A stretch of DNA of 14,576 nt from assembly GCA_012523655.1 (NCBI GenBank), contig JAAYTV010000230.1, forward strand, positions 1 through 14,576, written 5' to 3'. The notes under the pieces are model-generated. The model was not told where the DNA came from. It saw only the letters and a list, made by a program, of their open reading frames with translations, and searched no databases. This document shows, in pieces, positions 1 to 6,904 of the stretch (positions are counted from its first letter, which is position 1; every line of letters begins with the position of its first letter). Position numbers and translations under genes: made by a program. The DNA is from a bacterium (GTDB lineage: Bacteria > Zhuqueibacterota > Zhuqueibacteria > Residuimicrobiales > Residuimicrobiaceae).

Positions 1-36
1 AACGTTTGAACGAATGTAACCTCGGAGGGTACTCGG

Positions 37-2373
37 ATGAGATCGCGCCTATCCCTTTTACTGGTGTTTGTCATCACCGGCGTACAGCCCCTGGAGAACA
101 ACCTGTTCGCGGCCGCTTTTATGCAAGAAAAAAGAACGTTTTTCACTACATTGGATGGATTGCCCGCTGCAGAGGTGAGGGATGTTCTGGTTACGCCGGA
201 TGGAACAGTCTATGCTGCCACTGCGCAAGGGTTGGCCTGGTACGATGGAAAGGCTTGGCGCACACTGGAATCGACTCGCAGCCGGAGTGTGCTTCGGCTT
301 GCCGGTGATGGCGACCGCGTCATCGCGCTTGTGGACGAACCGGGCCGTTCTCTGTTGTTCATCGCTCGCGGACAGGTGCAGAATCGAATCTCCTTGAACA
401 GCCTGCCCGCGGATGTTGCAATTGTCAGTCTTGCCTGCCATAAACAGGTGTATCTGGCCGCTGAGGAGACTATCTACACTTTAACTCTTACAAAGAAAAA
501 GCCGCAGCTTTTGGCTCGCCCCGGCGGCGCCATCAGGCAAATAGCAGTGGATTCACTGGGATCCATTTATGCAGCTGCTGAAAAAGGCTTGTTTCGCTAT
601 TCGGCAACCACAAGAACTTGGAACGCATTATCTCCACAGCAGGGCAAGAAGAGCTGGGCGCTCCATGATGTGCGCGGCGTGACACTGGACCGCTCAGGCC
701 GCTTATGGTTCGCCTCTCCCCAGGGAGTGGGCTGCAAGACTGCAGAGGGTTGGTCTCTGTACACCGGTCACGAGGGTTTGCCCTTTGATGATTTCACCAC
801 AGCTGCTGCCGGTGAACCAGGCGTGGTCTGGTTCGGCACGACGATGGGCGCTATCCGTTTTGATGGAAAGACCTGGGAGTACCGTCAGGGTCTACGCTGG
901 CTTCCGGATGATCTGGTTAACAGCATCGCGGTTTCTCGAACAGGCGATGCCTGGCTGGCGACAAATAGGGGTCTATCACGGATTTACCGGGAACCGATGA
1001 CTTTGGCGCAAAAGGCGGCCTGGTTCGAAGCGGAGATCGATCGTTATCACCGGCGCACGCCCTATGAGTTTGTGCTGGAGGTGGCGGTGAAGAATCCGGG
1101 TGATAAATCAGAATTTTACCAGTCTGACAGTGACAATGACGGACTGTGGACCAGCATGTATGGCGCCGGTGAATGTTTCGCCTATGCCGCCACCCGGGAT
1201 CCGCTCGCCAAACGACGAGCGGACAAGGCGTTTCAGGCCATGCGTTTTTTGGGTCAGGTGACCCAGGGAGGCACGCATTCGCCGCCCGCTGGATTTGTCT
1301 GTCGCACGGTTCTTCCCACCAGCGGTCCTGATCCCAACATCGGCCGGTTGGAGGACGACCGCCGGAATCAGGCCGGGCGGGACAAGTTTTGGAAAGTGTT
1401 TGAACCGCGCTGGCCCGTCAGCGCTGATGGAAAGTGGTATTGGAAAACAGACACCAGCTCCGATGAACTGGACGGCCACTATTTTCTCTATGGACTCTAT
1501 TACGATCTGGTGGCGGAAACAGAAACGGAAAAGCGACAGGTGCAGGAACAGGTGCGAGGGTTGACCGACCACCTGATCAAGCACGGCTGCAAGCTGGTCG
1601 ATCACGACGGCCGGCCCACGCGCTGGGGGCGCTATGATCCGGCAGAGATCAATTTCGATCCGCGCTGGTTCATCGAACGAGGGCTCAACTCGCTGAGCAT
1701 GCTCTCCTACCTGGCCACCACCGCGCACATCACCGGCGATGCGAAATACCGGACCGTGGCCGATTCGCTGATCAATCGGCACGGATATCTGCAGAATATG
1801 ATGAACATGAAAGTTCAACGCGGCATCGGCACCGGCAATCAATCGGATGATGAGATGGCTTTTATGTGCTATTACAATCTGATCAAGTATGAGCCGGATC
1901 CGCTGCGGCGTTCGCAATATGCCGCCTCTTTTTGGCTGACCTGGCGGCTCGAGGTCCCGGAGATGAATCCGCTGTTCAATTTCCTGATGGCCGCTTCCTG
2001 CAACGGCGTTCGCTATACGGATCAATGGGGCACGCATGCACTGGATGCCACCGGCGAATGGTTGGAGGATGGGGTGGAGACGCTAAAGCGCTTTCCCCTC
2101 GATCGTTTTGATTGGCGCCACGACAACAGCCGACGCATCGATCTGGTGCGCTTGTCGGAGCTCTCCGCCTGCTTTGACGAGGATCCCGAGTCGTTTACCA
2201 GACAGGGGTATCGAGTCAACGGCAAAGTCATTCCGGTGGATGAATGCCATTTCAATCATTGGAACCGCAATCCCTTTGAACTGGTCACCGGCGGTTCCGG
2301 CCGCGGGCTCGCCGACGGCGCGGTCTTTTTATTGCCCTATTATTTGGGCTTGTACCATGGTTTCATAAAATAA
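37..2373 (+). CDS. Secreted beta-propeller protein with large C-terminal helical domain
   Basis: This 778-residue protein starts at an ATG eight bases after a GGAGGG ribosome binding site (24-29). The N-terminus (R-S-R, then S-L-L-L-V-F-V-I-T-G) looks like a signal peptide ending near residue 26, so the protein is probably exported. Residues about 40-317 hold repeated blades of the two-component-regulator propeller type: G-L-P-x-x-x-V-R-D-V near 41, then D-x-x-G-x-[IVL]-[YW]-x-A-[ST] blocks near 55, 173, 219 and 302, each followed by G-[LV] and an aromatic or basic residue. Residues about 322-778 form a different, probably alpha-helical domain rich in Trp, Tyr, Asp and His, with G-R-L-E-D-D-R-R near 436, T-G-N-Q-S-D-D-E near 599 and N-H-W-N-R-N-P-F near 740. 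It recalls alpha/alpha-toroid carbohydrate-active enzymes, but I recognise no family signature. There is no histidine kinase, no DNA-binding domain and no T9SS sorting domain. Gene and export are well supported; the role (surface sensing or glycan processing) is open. Confidence 0.9.
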   Translation: MRSRLSLLLVFVITGVQPLENNLFAAAFMQEKRTFFTTLDGLPAAEVRDVLVTPDGTVYAATAQGLAWYDGKAWRTLESTRSRSVLRLAGDGDRVIALVDEPGRSLLFIARGQVQNRISLNSLPADVAIVSLACHKQVYLAAEETIYTLTLTKKKPQLLARPGGAIRQIAVDSLGSIYAAAEKGLFRYSATTRTWNALSPQQGKKSWALHDVRGVTLDRSGRLWFASPQGVGCKTAEGWSLYTGHEGLPFDDFTTAAAGEPGVVWFGTTMGAIRFDGKTWEYRQGLRWLPDDLVNSIAVSRTGDAWLATNRGLSRIYREPMTLAQKAAWFEAEIDRYHRRTPYEFVLEVAVKNPGDKSEFYQSDSDNDGLWTSMYGAGECFAYAATRDPLAKRRADKAFQAMRFLGQVTQGGTHSPPAGFVCRTVLPTSGPDPNIGRLEDDRRNQAGRDKFWKVFEPRWPVSADGKWYWKTDTSSDELDGHYFLYGLYYDLVAETETEKRQVQEQVRGLTDHLIKHGCKLVDHDGRPTRWGRYDPAEINFDPRWFIERGLNSLSMLSYLATTAHITGDAKYRTVADSLINRHGYLQNMMNMKVQRGIGTGNQSDDEMAFMCYYNLIKYEPDPLRRSQYAASFWLTWRLEVPEMNPLFNFLMAASCNGVRYTDQWGTHALDATGEWLEDGVETLKRFPLDRFDWRHDNSRRIDLVRLSELSACFDEDPESFTRQGYRVNGKVIPVDECHFNHWNRNPFELVTGGSGRGLADGAVFLLPYYLGLYHGFIK

Positions 2374-2413
2374 TTTTTATCTTACTACTATCTTTGGAGC
2401 GTCAGCCTGGGAC

Positions 2414-2433
2414 CGCCAACCTCCTGGTTGGCG
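2414..2433 (+). terminator. REP-like hairpin 1, possible intrinsic terminator
   Basis: CGCCAAC (2414-2420) pairs perfectly with GTTGGCG (2427-2433) around a six-base loop, and TTTT follows at 2434-2437. It lies 41 bases after the stop codon of the propeller gene, so it could terminate that transcript. The T-run is short, and the same frame recurs at 2487-2506 without any T-run, so the element may mainly be a member of a dispersed palindromic repeat family. Confidence 0.55.
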
Positions 2434-2486
2434 TTTTACATTACAATGTACCCAGCAGCATAAATCTGTGACTGCAAGCCAAGGAG

Positions 2487-2506
2487 CGCGGGCCTCCAGG
2501 CCCGCG
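2487..2506. repeat. REP-like hairpin 2
   Basis: CGCGGGCC (2487-2494) pairs with GGCCCGCG (2499-2506) around a TCCA loop, an eight-base perfect stem. Aligned with the hairpin at 2414-2433, both fit GGA, one base, CGC, three variable bases, CCTCC, one base, GG, three variable bases, GCG. The two variable triplets are complementary in each copy (CAA with TTG, GGG with CCC). No T-run follows, so terminator function is unlikely. Confidence 0.6.
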
Positions 2507-2597
2507 GATCTGACAGAATTTGCACCCATTCCTGCGTTCAGAAAAATAGTTTGTAGTCGTAATCATGCAACACCGGATGGCGTTCCCAAGCTCTGTA

Positions 2598-2679
2598 ACT
2601 GTGTGAAGACGTTGCTTTTTTAAGTATTTTAGCGTCTAACTGCAATATTCAGCCATGAAATTGTCTGTTTTCACACAGT
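2598..2679. repeat. 82-base segment bounded by inverted repeats, MITE-like
   Basis: ACTGTGTGAA (2598-2607) is the exact reverse complement of TTCACACAGT (2670-2679). Read inward from each end, the left arm continues GAC and the right arm AAC, so 12 of 13 positions agree with ACTGTGTGAARAC. The 62-base interior is AT-rich and non-coding. Length and inverted ends resemble a small non-autonomous transposon remnant. No convincing flanking target duplication is seen, so a chance inverted repeat remains possible. Confidence 0.35.
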
Positions 2680-2719
2680 CTCTCTTGCCCTGTTCGATGA
2701 CACCCCGTCATTTTGTTTA

Positions 2720-2735
2720 GGAAGCTGGAACTTCC
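2720..2735. repeat. AAGCTGGA-core hairpin, copy 1
   Basis: GGAAG (2720-2724) pairs with CTTCC (2731-2735) around CTGGAA, and AAACC follows. It shares the core AAGCTGGA, then CTT and AAC, with the copy at 2752-2765. Hairpins with this core are, to my recollection, common intergenic elements in several environmental phyla. Confidence 0.5.
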
Positions 2736-2751
2736 AAACCATCTGCATTAA

Positions 2752-2765
2752 CAAGCTGGAGCTTG
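2752..2765. repeat. AAGCTGGA-core hairpin, copy 2
   Basis: CAAGC (2752-2756) pairs with GCTTG (2761-2765) around a TGGA loop, followed by GTAACGA. It is the second copy of the element at 2720-2735, with start points about 31 bases apart. The pair that is G-C in copy 1 (2721/2734) is C-G here (2752/2765), so that stem position covaries. Confidence 0.5.
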
Positions 2766-3073
2766 GTAACGAAAAAATGATTGTTGCTGATACATCTGCA
2801 TGAATTGATTATGTCAGAGAAATCGATGCTACTCATACTGACTTGATTATGAGCCCCGATCGCCCGATGAATCCCTTCCTCGGAACTGAACAATAAGAAA
2901 GGCGTCTTGCTCGTCTTTTTCGTCCAACCAACTGCTGTTGCGGATGGCCGCTTGTTTCGTAAACCGTTTTCAACTTAAAAAATTTTACTGCAGCCGCCGG
3001 ATAGCCTAATCTTTACCTGCAACCCTAACCGTCAGCACTTTAATGCAGCCAATCCCGCACATGAGTTTGCATC

Positions 3074-4256
3074 TTATCGAACCAACACGCTCTTGATCAC
3101 ACGATGCTGATCGTTGGTGACCATGCGAATGAAATAAACGCCGCTGGGAACAGGCTTTCCGGATTCATCCGTAGCGTGCCAGACCAGATTGTGGCCCCCC
3201 CCCGGATTCCATGCCGGATTTCAGTAGAGCCACCTGCCGGCCCATCTGGTTATAGACCGCTAAATGCACCTGGCCGGCTTTCGGCAGATGATAGACAAGC
3301 TGGGTGGAGGCGTTGAACGGATTGGGAAAGTTCTGCTCAAGCCGCCACTCGTCCGGCCTGACGGTCTGTGCAGCCACCTCTGTGGTCTGTTTGCTCAGGA
3401 CATAGCCCTGAATGGGTTCCGCGGTGTCTGAGCCCCACAGCGATTTTTTCCCGCCATATCCCAGAGCCAATGCGCCTTCGGACAGCTCACCGCTGCCTTC
3501 CAGGGAGAACGAAATATCGATGACCCTTCCTGGTTGGATCACCGGTTCTCCGTCGAATCGGTTGAAAAATCCCCACATGGGCGCTTTCATCTCAGCCTCG
3601 TGGCCGTCCGGCGACACTGCTGCCTTGATGATGCCGTTTTCGTACACCGGTCCGCGATCCGATACATAGGTAAAGGTTGAATCCGGAAACACAACCCACT
3701 GCAGGTAATCGTCATAGTTGCCCGGGGCCAGGCGGATGAGATACTGGGCAAGCTCTGCACGGCCCTGGGTCAGTTCCCCCTCGCCGATGAAGGAATGCAG
3801 GATATAGTGGCCGGTGTTAAAACTGCCGTTGTAATACTCCACCTCCATGTTCATGTCATAACCGGTCGAGTTGGGCCAATAGTTGCCCTCCTGCAGCGGA
3901 TAGCCGGTGGCGTCATTGTTGTCTACATCGATGGTGATGATAAAGTAAAAGCGGCCGTCGCGGACGCCGTCGGCGGTTTTAACCGACGTGCGGCCGATGA
4001 TGCCGCGCGATTTGACGTATCCATAAAGCGCTTCATCATCGTGGGTGAATTTGGCCTGCAGGATGTCCACGTCGCTGTACTGACGGGGCACCGGCGCAGG
4101 AAGATGGCCATACCAATCGGTGTCATGTTCGTCGTTAGCCGGATCGTCCACAGAGGTTGTCACCGCCAGCCAATCATCAAAGTGTCCGTCGATGGTGATG
4201 GGTGTTTGACCGTACACCATGAGCGGGAGTAGAACCCCTATCAGATCACGCAGCAA
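3074..4256 (-). CDS. Secreted CBM9/DOMON-like protein with T9SS sorting domain, frameshifted at a G9 run
   Basis: The start chosen is TTG at 4256, preceded at six bases by AGGAG (4267-4263). It gives a short but convincing signal peptide (L-R-D-L-I-G-V-L-L-P-L-M-V-Y-G, then Q). The open frame continues upstream, but that stretch is not signal-like. Mature residues begin I-T-I-D-G-H-F-D-D-W (20-29), the usual opening of CBM9/DOMON-like extracellular domains; D-V-D-N-N-D-A-T-G (110-118) fits their Asp-rich metal or ligand loop, and A-E-M-K-A-P-M-W (221-228) a late strand. The C-terminal sorting domain starts near 302 with Q-N-F-P-N-P-F-N (308-315). As sequenced, nine G at 3203-3195 shift the frame and translation stops at 3165 after 363 residues. 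Removing one G restores H-N-L-V-W-H, P-S-G-V-Y-F-I and a TAA at 3074-3076, giving a normal 393-residue protein. Family and sorting domain are well supported; ligand unknown. Confidence 0.82.
3195..3203 (-). repeat. Nine-G homopolymer causing the frameshift
   Basis: Nine C on the plus strand are nine G in the coding strand, between the Ser-Gly of the sorting domain and its H-N-L-V-W continuation. Eight G would keep the frame. A slipped-strand switch, transcriptional slippage or a homopolymer sequencing error would each explain it. Confidence 0.85.
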
Positions 4257-4262
4257 AATAGA

Positions 4263-4267
4263 CTCCT
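4263..4267 (-). promoter_or_regulatory. Ribosome binding site that fixes a TTG start
   Basis: On the minus strand AGGAG (within GAAAGGAG) lies six bases before TTG at 4256-4254. No ATG or GTG in the frame stands at a workable distance with a following signal peptide, so this site decides the start of the CBM9-like gene. Confidence 0.75.
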
Positions 4268-4271
4268 TTCG

Positions 4272-4322
4272 CGGCCAAGTGAGAGAACTCGGGATTCCCG
4301 GCGCATTCCTCTCGGCCAAGTG
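4272..4322. promoter_or_regulatory. Direct repeats flanking a palindrome in the divergent promoter region
   Basis: CGGCCAAGTG occurs at 4272-4281 and again at 4313-4322, 41 bases (about four helical turns) apart. Midway lies CGGGA-T-TCCCG (4290-4300). It sits in the 162-base gap between two divergent genes, where a shared regulator could bind. The geometry is seen; the regulatory role is inference. Confidence 0.35.
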
Positions 4323-4337
4323 GTTTGATTTATCTCT

Positions 4338-4366
4338 TTGGTAATAATCATATTCCTTGTTATATT
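4338..4366 (+). promoter_or_regulatory. Possible promoter for the phosphoesterase gene
   Basis: TTGGTA (4338-4343) and TATATT (4361-4366) are 17 bases apart, matching housekeeping-sigma spacing, and would place transcription start near 4373, about 45 bases before the ATG. On the opposite strand TTGAAC (4385-4380) and TATAAC (4364-4359), 15 bases apart, could be an overlapping weak promoter for the divergent gene. Some FCB bacteria use different promoter motifs, which lowers confidence. Confidence 0.35.
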
Positions 4367-4418
4367 CCGGTGTTCGTCCGTTCAATGGAATTTTTTTATG
4401 TGTCCGAAAGGCCTTGTC

Positions 4419-5291
4419 ATGAAAAAAATTCGTTTTCTCTTCTTGGGGATGGTTTTGATTCTTGCCGGTTGTCACACCGCCGGCCGTTCGCTGCATCCGT
4501 TCAAAGCGCCGGCCTACAGCACGGCCAAGCCCTGGCGGGGCGATCGCTTTGCCAATGATAAAAAATCATTCCAGTTTGTCATCATCGCCGACCGCACCGG
4601 CGGCAACCGACCCGGCGTGTTTGAACAGACTATTCACAAGATCAACCGGCTGCAGCCGGAATTCGTCCTGTCGGCCGGCGATTATATTGAAGGCAAAACA
4701 GAGGATGATTCCCTGCTGGCCGCACAGTGGGATGATTTTTTCGATGCACTGGAGCCGCTGCAGATGCCTTTCTTCTGCCTGCCGGGCAACCACGACATCA
4801 GTAATCCATTCATGCAGCAGGCCTACATCGATCGAATGGGCATGACCTATTATCATTTTGTCTACGGCAACGTCCTGTTTCTCTGCCTGAATACCGAAGA
4901 CCCGCCGGCGACGCACATCAGCGAGGCGCAGATTCAATATATGGAAAAGGCTTTGCAGGATAACCAAAAGGTAAGCTGGACCATGGTTCTATTGCACAAG
5001 CCGATGTGGAAATACAAGGATAGTGCGGGATATGAAAAAATCGAGGCCTTGCTCGCCGGCCGGCCGCACACGGTGATCGCCGCCCACGAACATCGCTATC
5101 AGAAAGAGACGCGCCGGGGAATCGATCATTATGTGCTGGCCACCACCGGCGGCAGCAGCGCGCTGCGCGGCGCTGCTTTCGGCGAGTTGGATCACATTGT
5201 CTGGGTCAGCATGACCGAGAACGGGCCGCTGCTCGCCAACCTGGCGGTTGAAGGCATCTATGGCGACAATTTCCGCGATCAGGCGCCCTGA
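4419..5291 (+). CDS. Lipoprotein metallophosphoesterase, calcineurin-like fold
   Basis: ATG at 4419 follows GAAAGG (4406-4411) and begins a classic lipoprotein signal: K-K-I-R, hydrophobic stretch, then L-A-G-C with the lipidated Cys at residue 18. The frame is open further upstream, but that extension would bury the signal. The 290-residue protein shows the ordered motifs of a calcineurin-like phosphoesterase: A-D-R-T-G-G (57-62), G-D-Y (87-89), G-N-H-D (123-126), L-L-H-K-P (191-195) and A-H-E-H (222-225). The usual D-x-H of the first motif reads D-R-T and the usual G-H-x-H reads A-H-E-H, so the first metal site lacks one common His ligand. It probably acts on a phosphoester on the outer face of a membrane or in the periplasm; the substrate cannot be told. 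It is divergent from the CBM9-like gene and convergent with the parvulin gene 54 bases downstream. Confidence 0.88.
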   Translation: MKKIRFLFLGMVLILAGCHTAGRSLHPFKAPAYSTAKPWRGDRFANDKKSFQFVIIADRTGGNRPGVFEQTIHKINRLQPEFVLSAGDYIEGKTEDDSLLAAQWDDFFDALEPLQMPFFCLPGNHDISNPFMQQAYIDRMGMTYYHFVYGNVLFLCLNTEDPPATHISEAQIQYMEKALQDNQKVSWTMVLLHKPMWKYKDSAGYEKIEALLAGRPHTVIAAHEHRYQKETRRGIDHYVLATTGGSSALRGAAFGELDHIVWVSMTENGPLLANLAVEGIYGDNFRDQAP

Positions 5292-5345
5292 GAGCCTGAT
5301 ACCCTTCCACACCGGGCTGCGGAACTGCAAGGCCTGACCACCGGC

Positions 5346-6824
5346 TCACTTTGGACGGGTCTGGGCAGGAGCGGATTTCTCCGTCTTTTTATTCTGTTCC
5401 TCCTTGCGCCGGCCTGCTTCTTTTAATGCGCGGCTGAAATGTTTATCAATATAATGGAAATGATATTTCTTCAGCAGCTGCTCTTCAAAGAGCGCTTTGT
5501 TTGCTCGTTCAAATTCAAAATACTTTTGTCCAAGTAGCTTCCTCACCTCCTCCGGCTTTTCCTGCTGTGCCAGAGTCTGTCGCAAAGAGTCCGTGCGGGC
5601 GTTCGCCGGGTCTTTTACCGCTTTCTGCAAAAGACGGCTTCTCAACAGAGATTCTTTGAAAGAATGGACCTGATTGACGATTTCCGGGTCGTTCTGCATG
5701 CCGGAGTCCAGCCCATGCTGCCCCAGCAGATGCTGTTCGCCGGCAGCTGTAAACCGTTCTTTGAAATCAAGAAGGGTTTGCGGTTCTCTTCTGCGGTTTT
5801 CAAACAGCTCGGCGGCTCGAATGAGACCGCCGTCATGACGGGCCAGGACCAGAGACAGATCCTGCTCTGTGAGAGCAGAAAAATCCACAACTTGATAGTC
5901 AGAGGCGTTGTCCTTGACGTCCGCTTTGTCCAAAAGGACCTTTTGGTTGGCCGGGTAAAGCTGGTAATGATATTTTTGCGCCAGCTCTGCGAATCGTTCT
6001 TCGACCTGCTGCCGGATCAGGTGCTTGCGCGTGCGATAGAGCGTCTGCCAGATCCGGTCTTTGACCGCCTCATAGGGGGGGACCGGTACCACCCGTTTTT
6101 CACCCTTGTAAAGAATGTACCACCCTTCGTAGCCGCGGAAGGGTTTGGAATAGGAAAATTCTTTCAGCGTGTCCATCACTGCGCGCAAGGCGGCGTCGCC
6201 AAGGGATTCCCGGATGACAAAACCGAGATCGCCGCCTTTGCGATTGGTGGTGATGTCTTGGGAATAGCGGTTCGCCAAGTCCTCAAACTTTTCGCCCGAC
6301 TTTAATAGCCGATAGATGACCTCGATGGTGTCCTTTTGCGAGCGCTCAAACGCCGGGGTGGACGATTTCACCACGGGACGGATGATGTATCTCATGGCGT
6401 ATTGGGGGGAATAGTTTGCATAAAACAGCCTCATCAAGCTGTCCGTGATCACCCGGCTGATGATCTCCTGTCGCATGTATTTGTAGAAAACAGCCTTGCG
6501 CTCGTGATTTTTCACCAGGGCCTTAAAAACAGAATCCTCCGCCAATCCCCGCGCCTGGGCTTCCATCACCAGCATTTTATCCAGGGCTTTTTGCCGCACG
6601 ATGTCGCGAAAAAGTTGTTCACTGGGCTGTACTTTGGGCTTGTATTGGGTGCTGAGAAGGTAATGATCGATCACTTCAGATTCTACAACGGTTCCGCTGT
6701 CAAAGGCGGCCAGCGCGGGATTGGTCGACGGTCGGTCACAGTAAAGCAACAAGCCGATGCAGAGCGCAACGGCCGGAAGCATGATGACATAGGATCTGAA
6801 CAGGCGGTGCGGGTCTTTGCGCAT
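5346..6824 (-). CDS. Parvulin-type peptidyl-prolyl isomerase lipoprotein (PpiC/SurA-like)
   Basis: ATG at 6824 follows AAGGA (6833-6829) at four bases. The N-terminus is basic (R-K-D-P-H-R), then a hydrophobic segment (residues 12-28) ending L-L-L-Y-C; Cys 29 may be lipidated, although Tyr at -1 is unusual, so a membrane anchor is the alternative. Residues 40-140 resemble the SurA N-terminal helical region. Residues about 143-244 fit a parvulin domain: M-R-Y-I-I-R-P opening, L-L-K-S-G-E-K-F-E-D-L-A with Y-S-Q-D (173-190), G-G-D-L-G-F (197-202), then P-F-R-G-Y-E-G-W-Y-I-L (228-238). The remainder, residues 245-492, is helical and ends in a Lys/Glu-rich tail. The likely role is folding of exported proteins in the periplasm. 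It is the last gene of the minus-strand series and starts only 27 bases after a strong terminator-like hairpin. Confidence 0.88.
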   Translation of the reverse strand: MRKDPHRLFRSYVIMLPAVALCIGLLLYCDRPSTNPALAAFDSGTVVESEVIDHYLLSTQYKPKVQPSEQLFRDIVRQKALDKMLVMEAQARGLAEDSVFKALVKNHERKAVFYKYMRQEIISRVITDSLMRLFYANYSPQYAMRYIIRPVVKSSTPAFERSQKDTIEVIYRLLKSGEKFEDLANRYSQDITTNRKGGDLGFVIRESLGDAALRAVMDTLKEFSYSKPFRGYEGWYILYKGEKRVVPVPPYEAVKDRIWQTLYRTRKHLIRQQVEERFAELAQKYHYQLYPANQKVLLDKADVKDNASDYQVVDFSALTEQDLSLVLARHDGGLIRAAELFENRRREPQTLLDFKERFTAAGEQHLLGQHGLDSGMQNDPEIVNQVHSFKESLLRSRLLQKAVKDPANARTDSLRQTLAQQEKPEEVRKLLGQKYFEFERANKALFEEQLLKKYHFHYIDKHFSRALKEAGRRKEEQNKKTEKSAPAQTRPK

Positions 6825-6851
6825 GGATTCCTTCCCTGAAATGCGAGGATG

Positions 6852-6886
6852 AAAAAAATGGGATTGCCCCGAAGGGCAATCCCATT
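6852..6886 (-). terminator. Strong intrinsic terminator or attenuator with UUCG loop
   Basis: On the minus strand a 13-base perfect stem (AATGGGATTGCCC at 6886-6874 pairing with 6869-6857) is capped by TTCG closed by a C-G pair, an especially stable tetraloop. The T-run spans 6858-6852, seven T, the first overlapping the foot of the stem. It begins 18 bases after the stop of the triple-repeat protein gene. Confidence 0.93.
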
Positions 6887-6904
6887 GGGTGTAAAGCCTA
6901 TTTC

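Larger units (their letters stand above)
2374..3073. other. Non-coding convergent intergenic region rich in hairpin repeats
   Basis: This 700-base gap lies between the stop of the propeller gene and the restored stop of the converging CBM9-like gene. I find no convincing coding frame on either strand. Five inverted repeats lie between 2414 and 2765 and are listed separately; a further small palindrome, TACATT-AC-AATGTA, sits at 2437-2450. The segment 2780-3073 shows no repeat, RNA gene or terminator that I can support. Confidence 0.7.

Noticed and set aside
1108..2037. 309-residue minus-strand frame
   Set aside because: It is antisense to the propeller gene and has no signal or motif; the plus-strand protein is clearly real.
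2680..2683. CTCT at both sides (2591-2594 and 2680-2683) as a target duplication of the 82-base element
   Set aside because: The left copy is three bases away from the inverted repeat while the right copy abuts it, and four bases of low complexity are weak evidence.
2414..2765. Riboswitch or structured small RNA in the convergent gap
   Set aside because: The hairpins are separate repeat-type palindromes after gene ends, with no known riboswitch core and no gene downstream in the right sense.
4338..4418. Earlier ATG for the phosphoesterase
   Set aside because: The ATG at 4419 gives a classic lipoprotein signal with a ribosome site; the extension overlaps the likely promoter.
4257..4496. Upstream extension of the CBM9-like gene to an ATG at 4496
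   Set aside because: The added residues are hydrophilic, would bury the signal peptide, cross the divergent promoter and overlap the phosphoesterase start.
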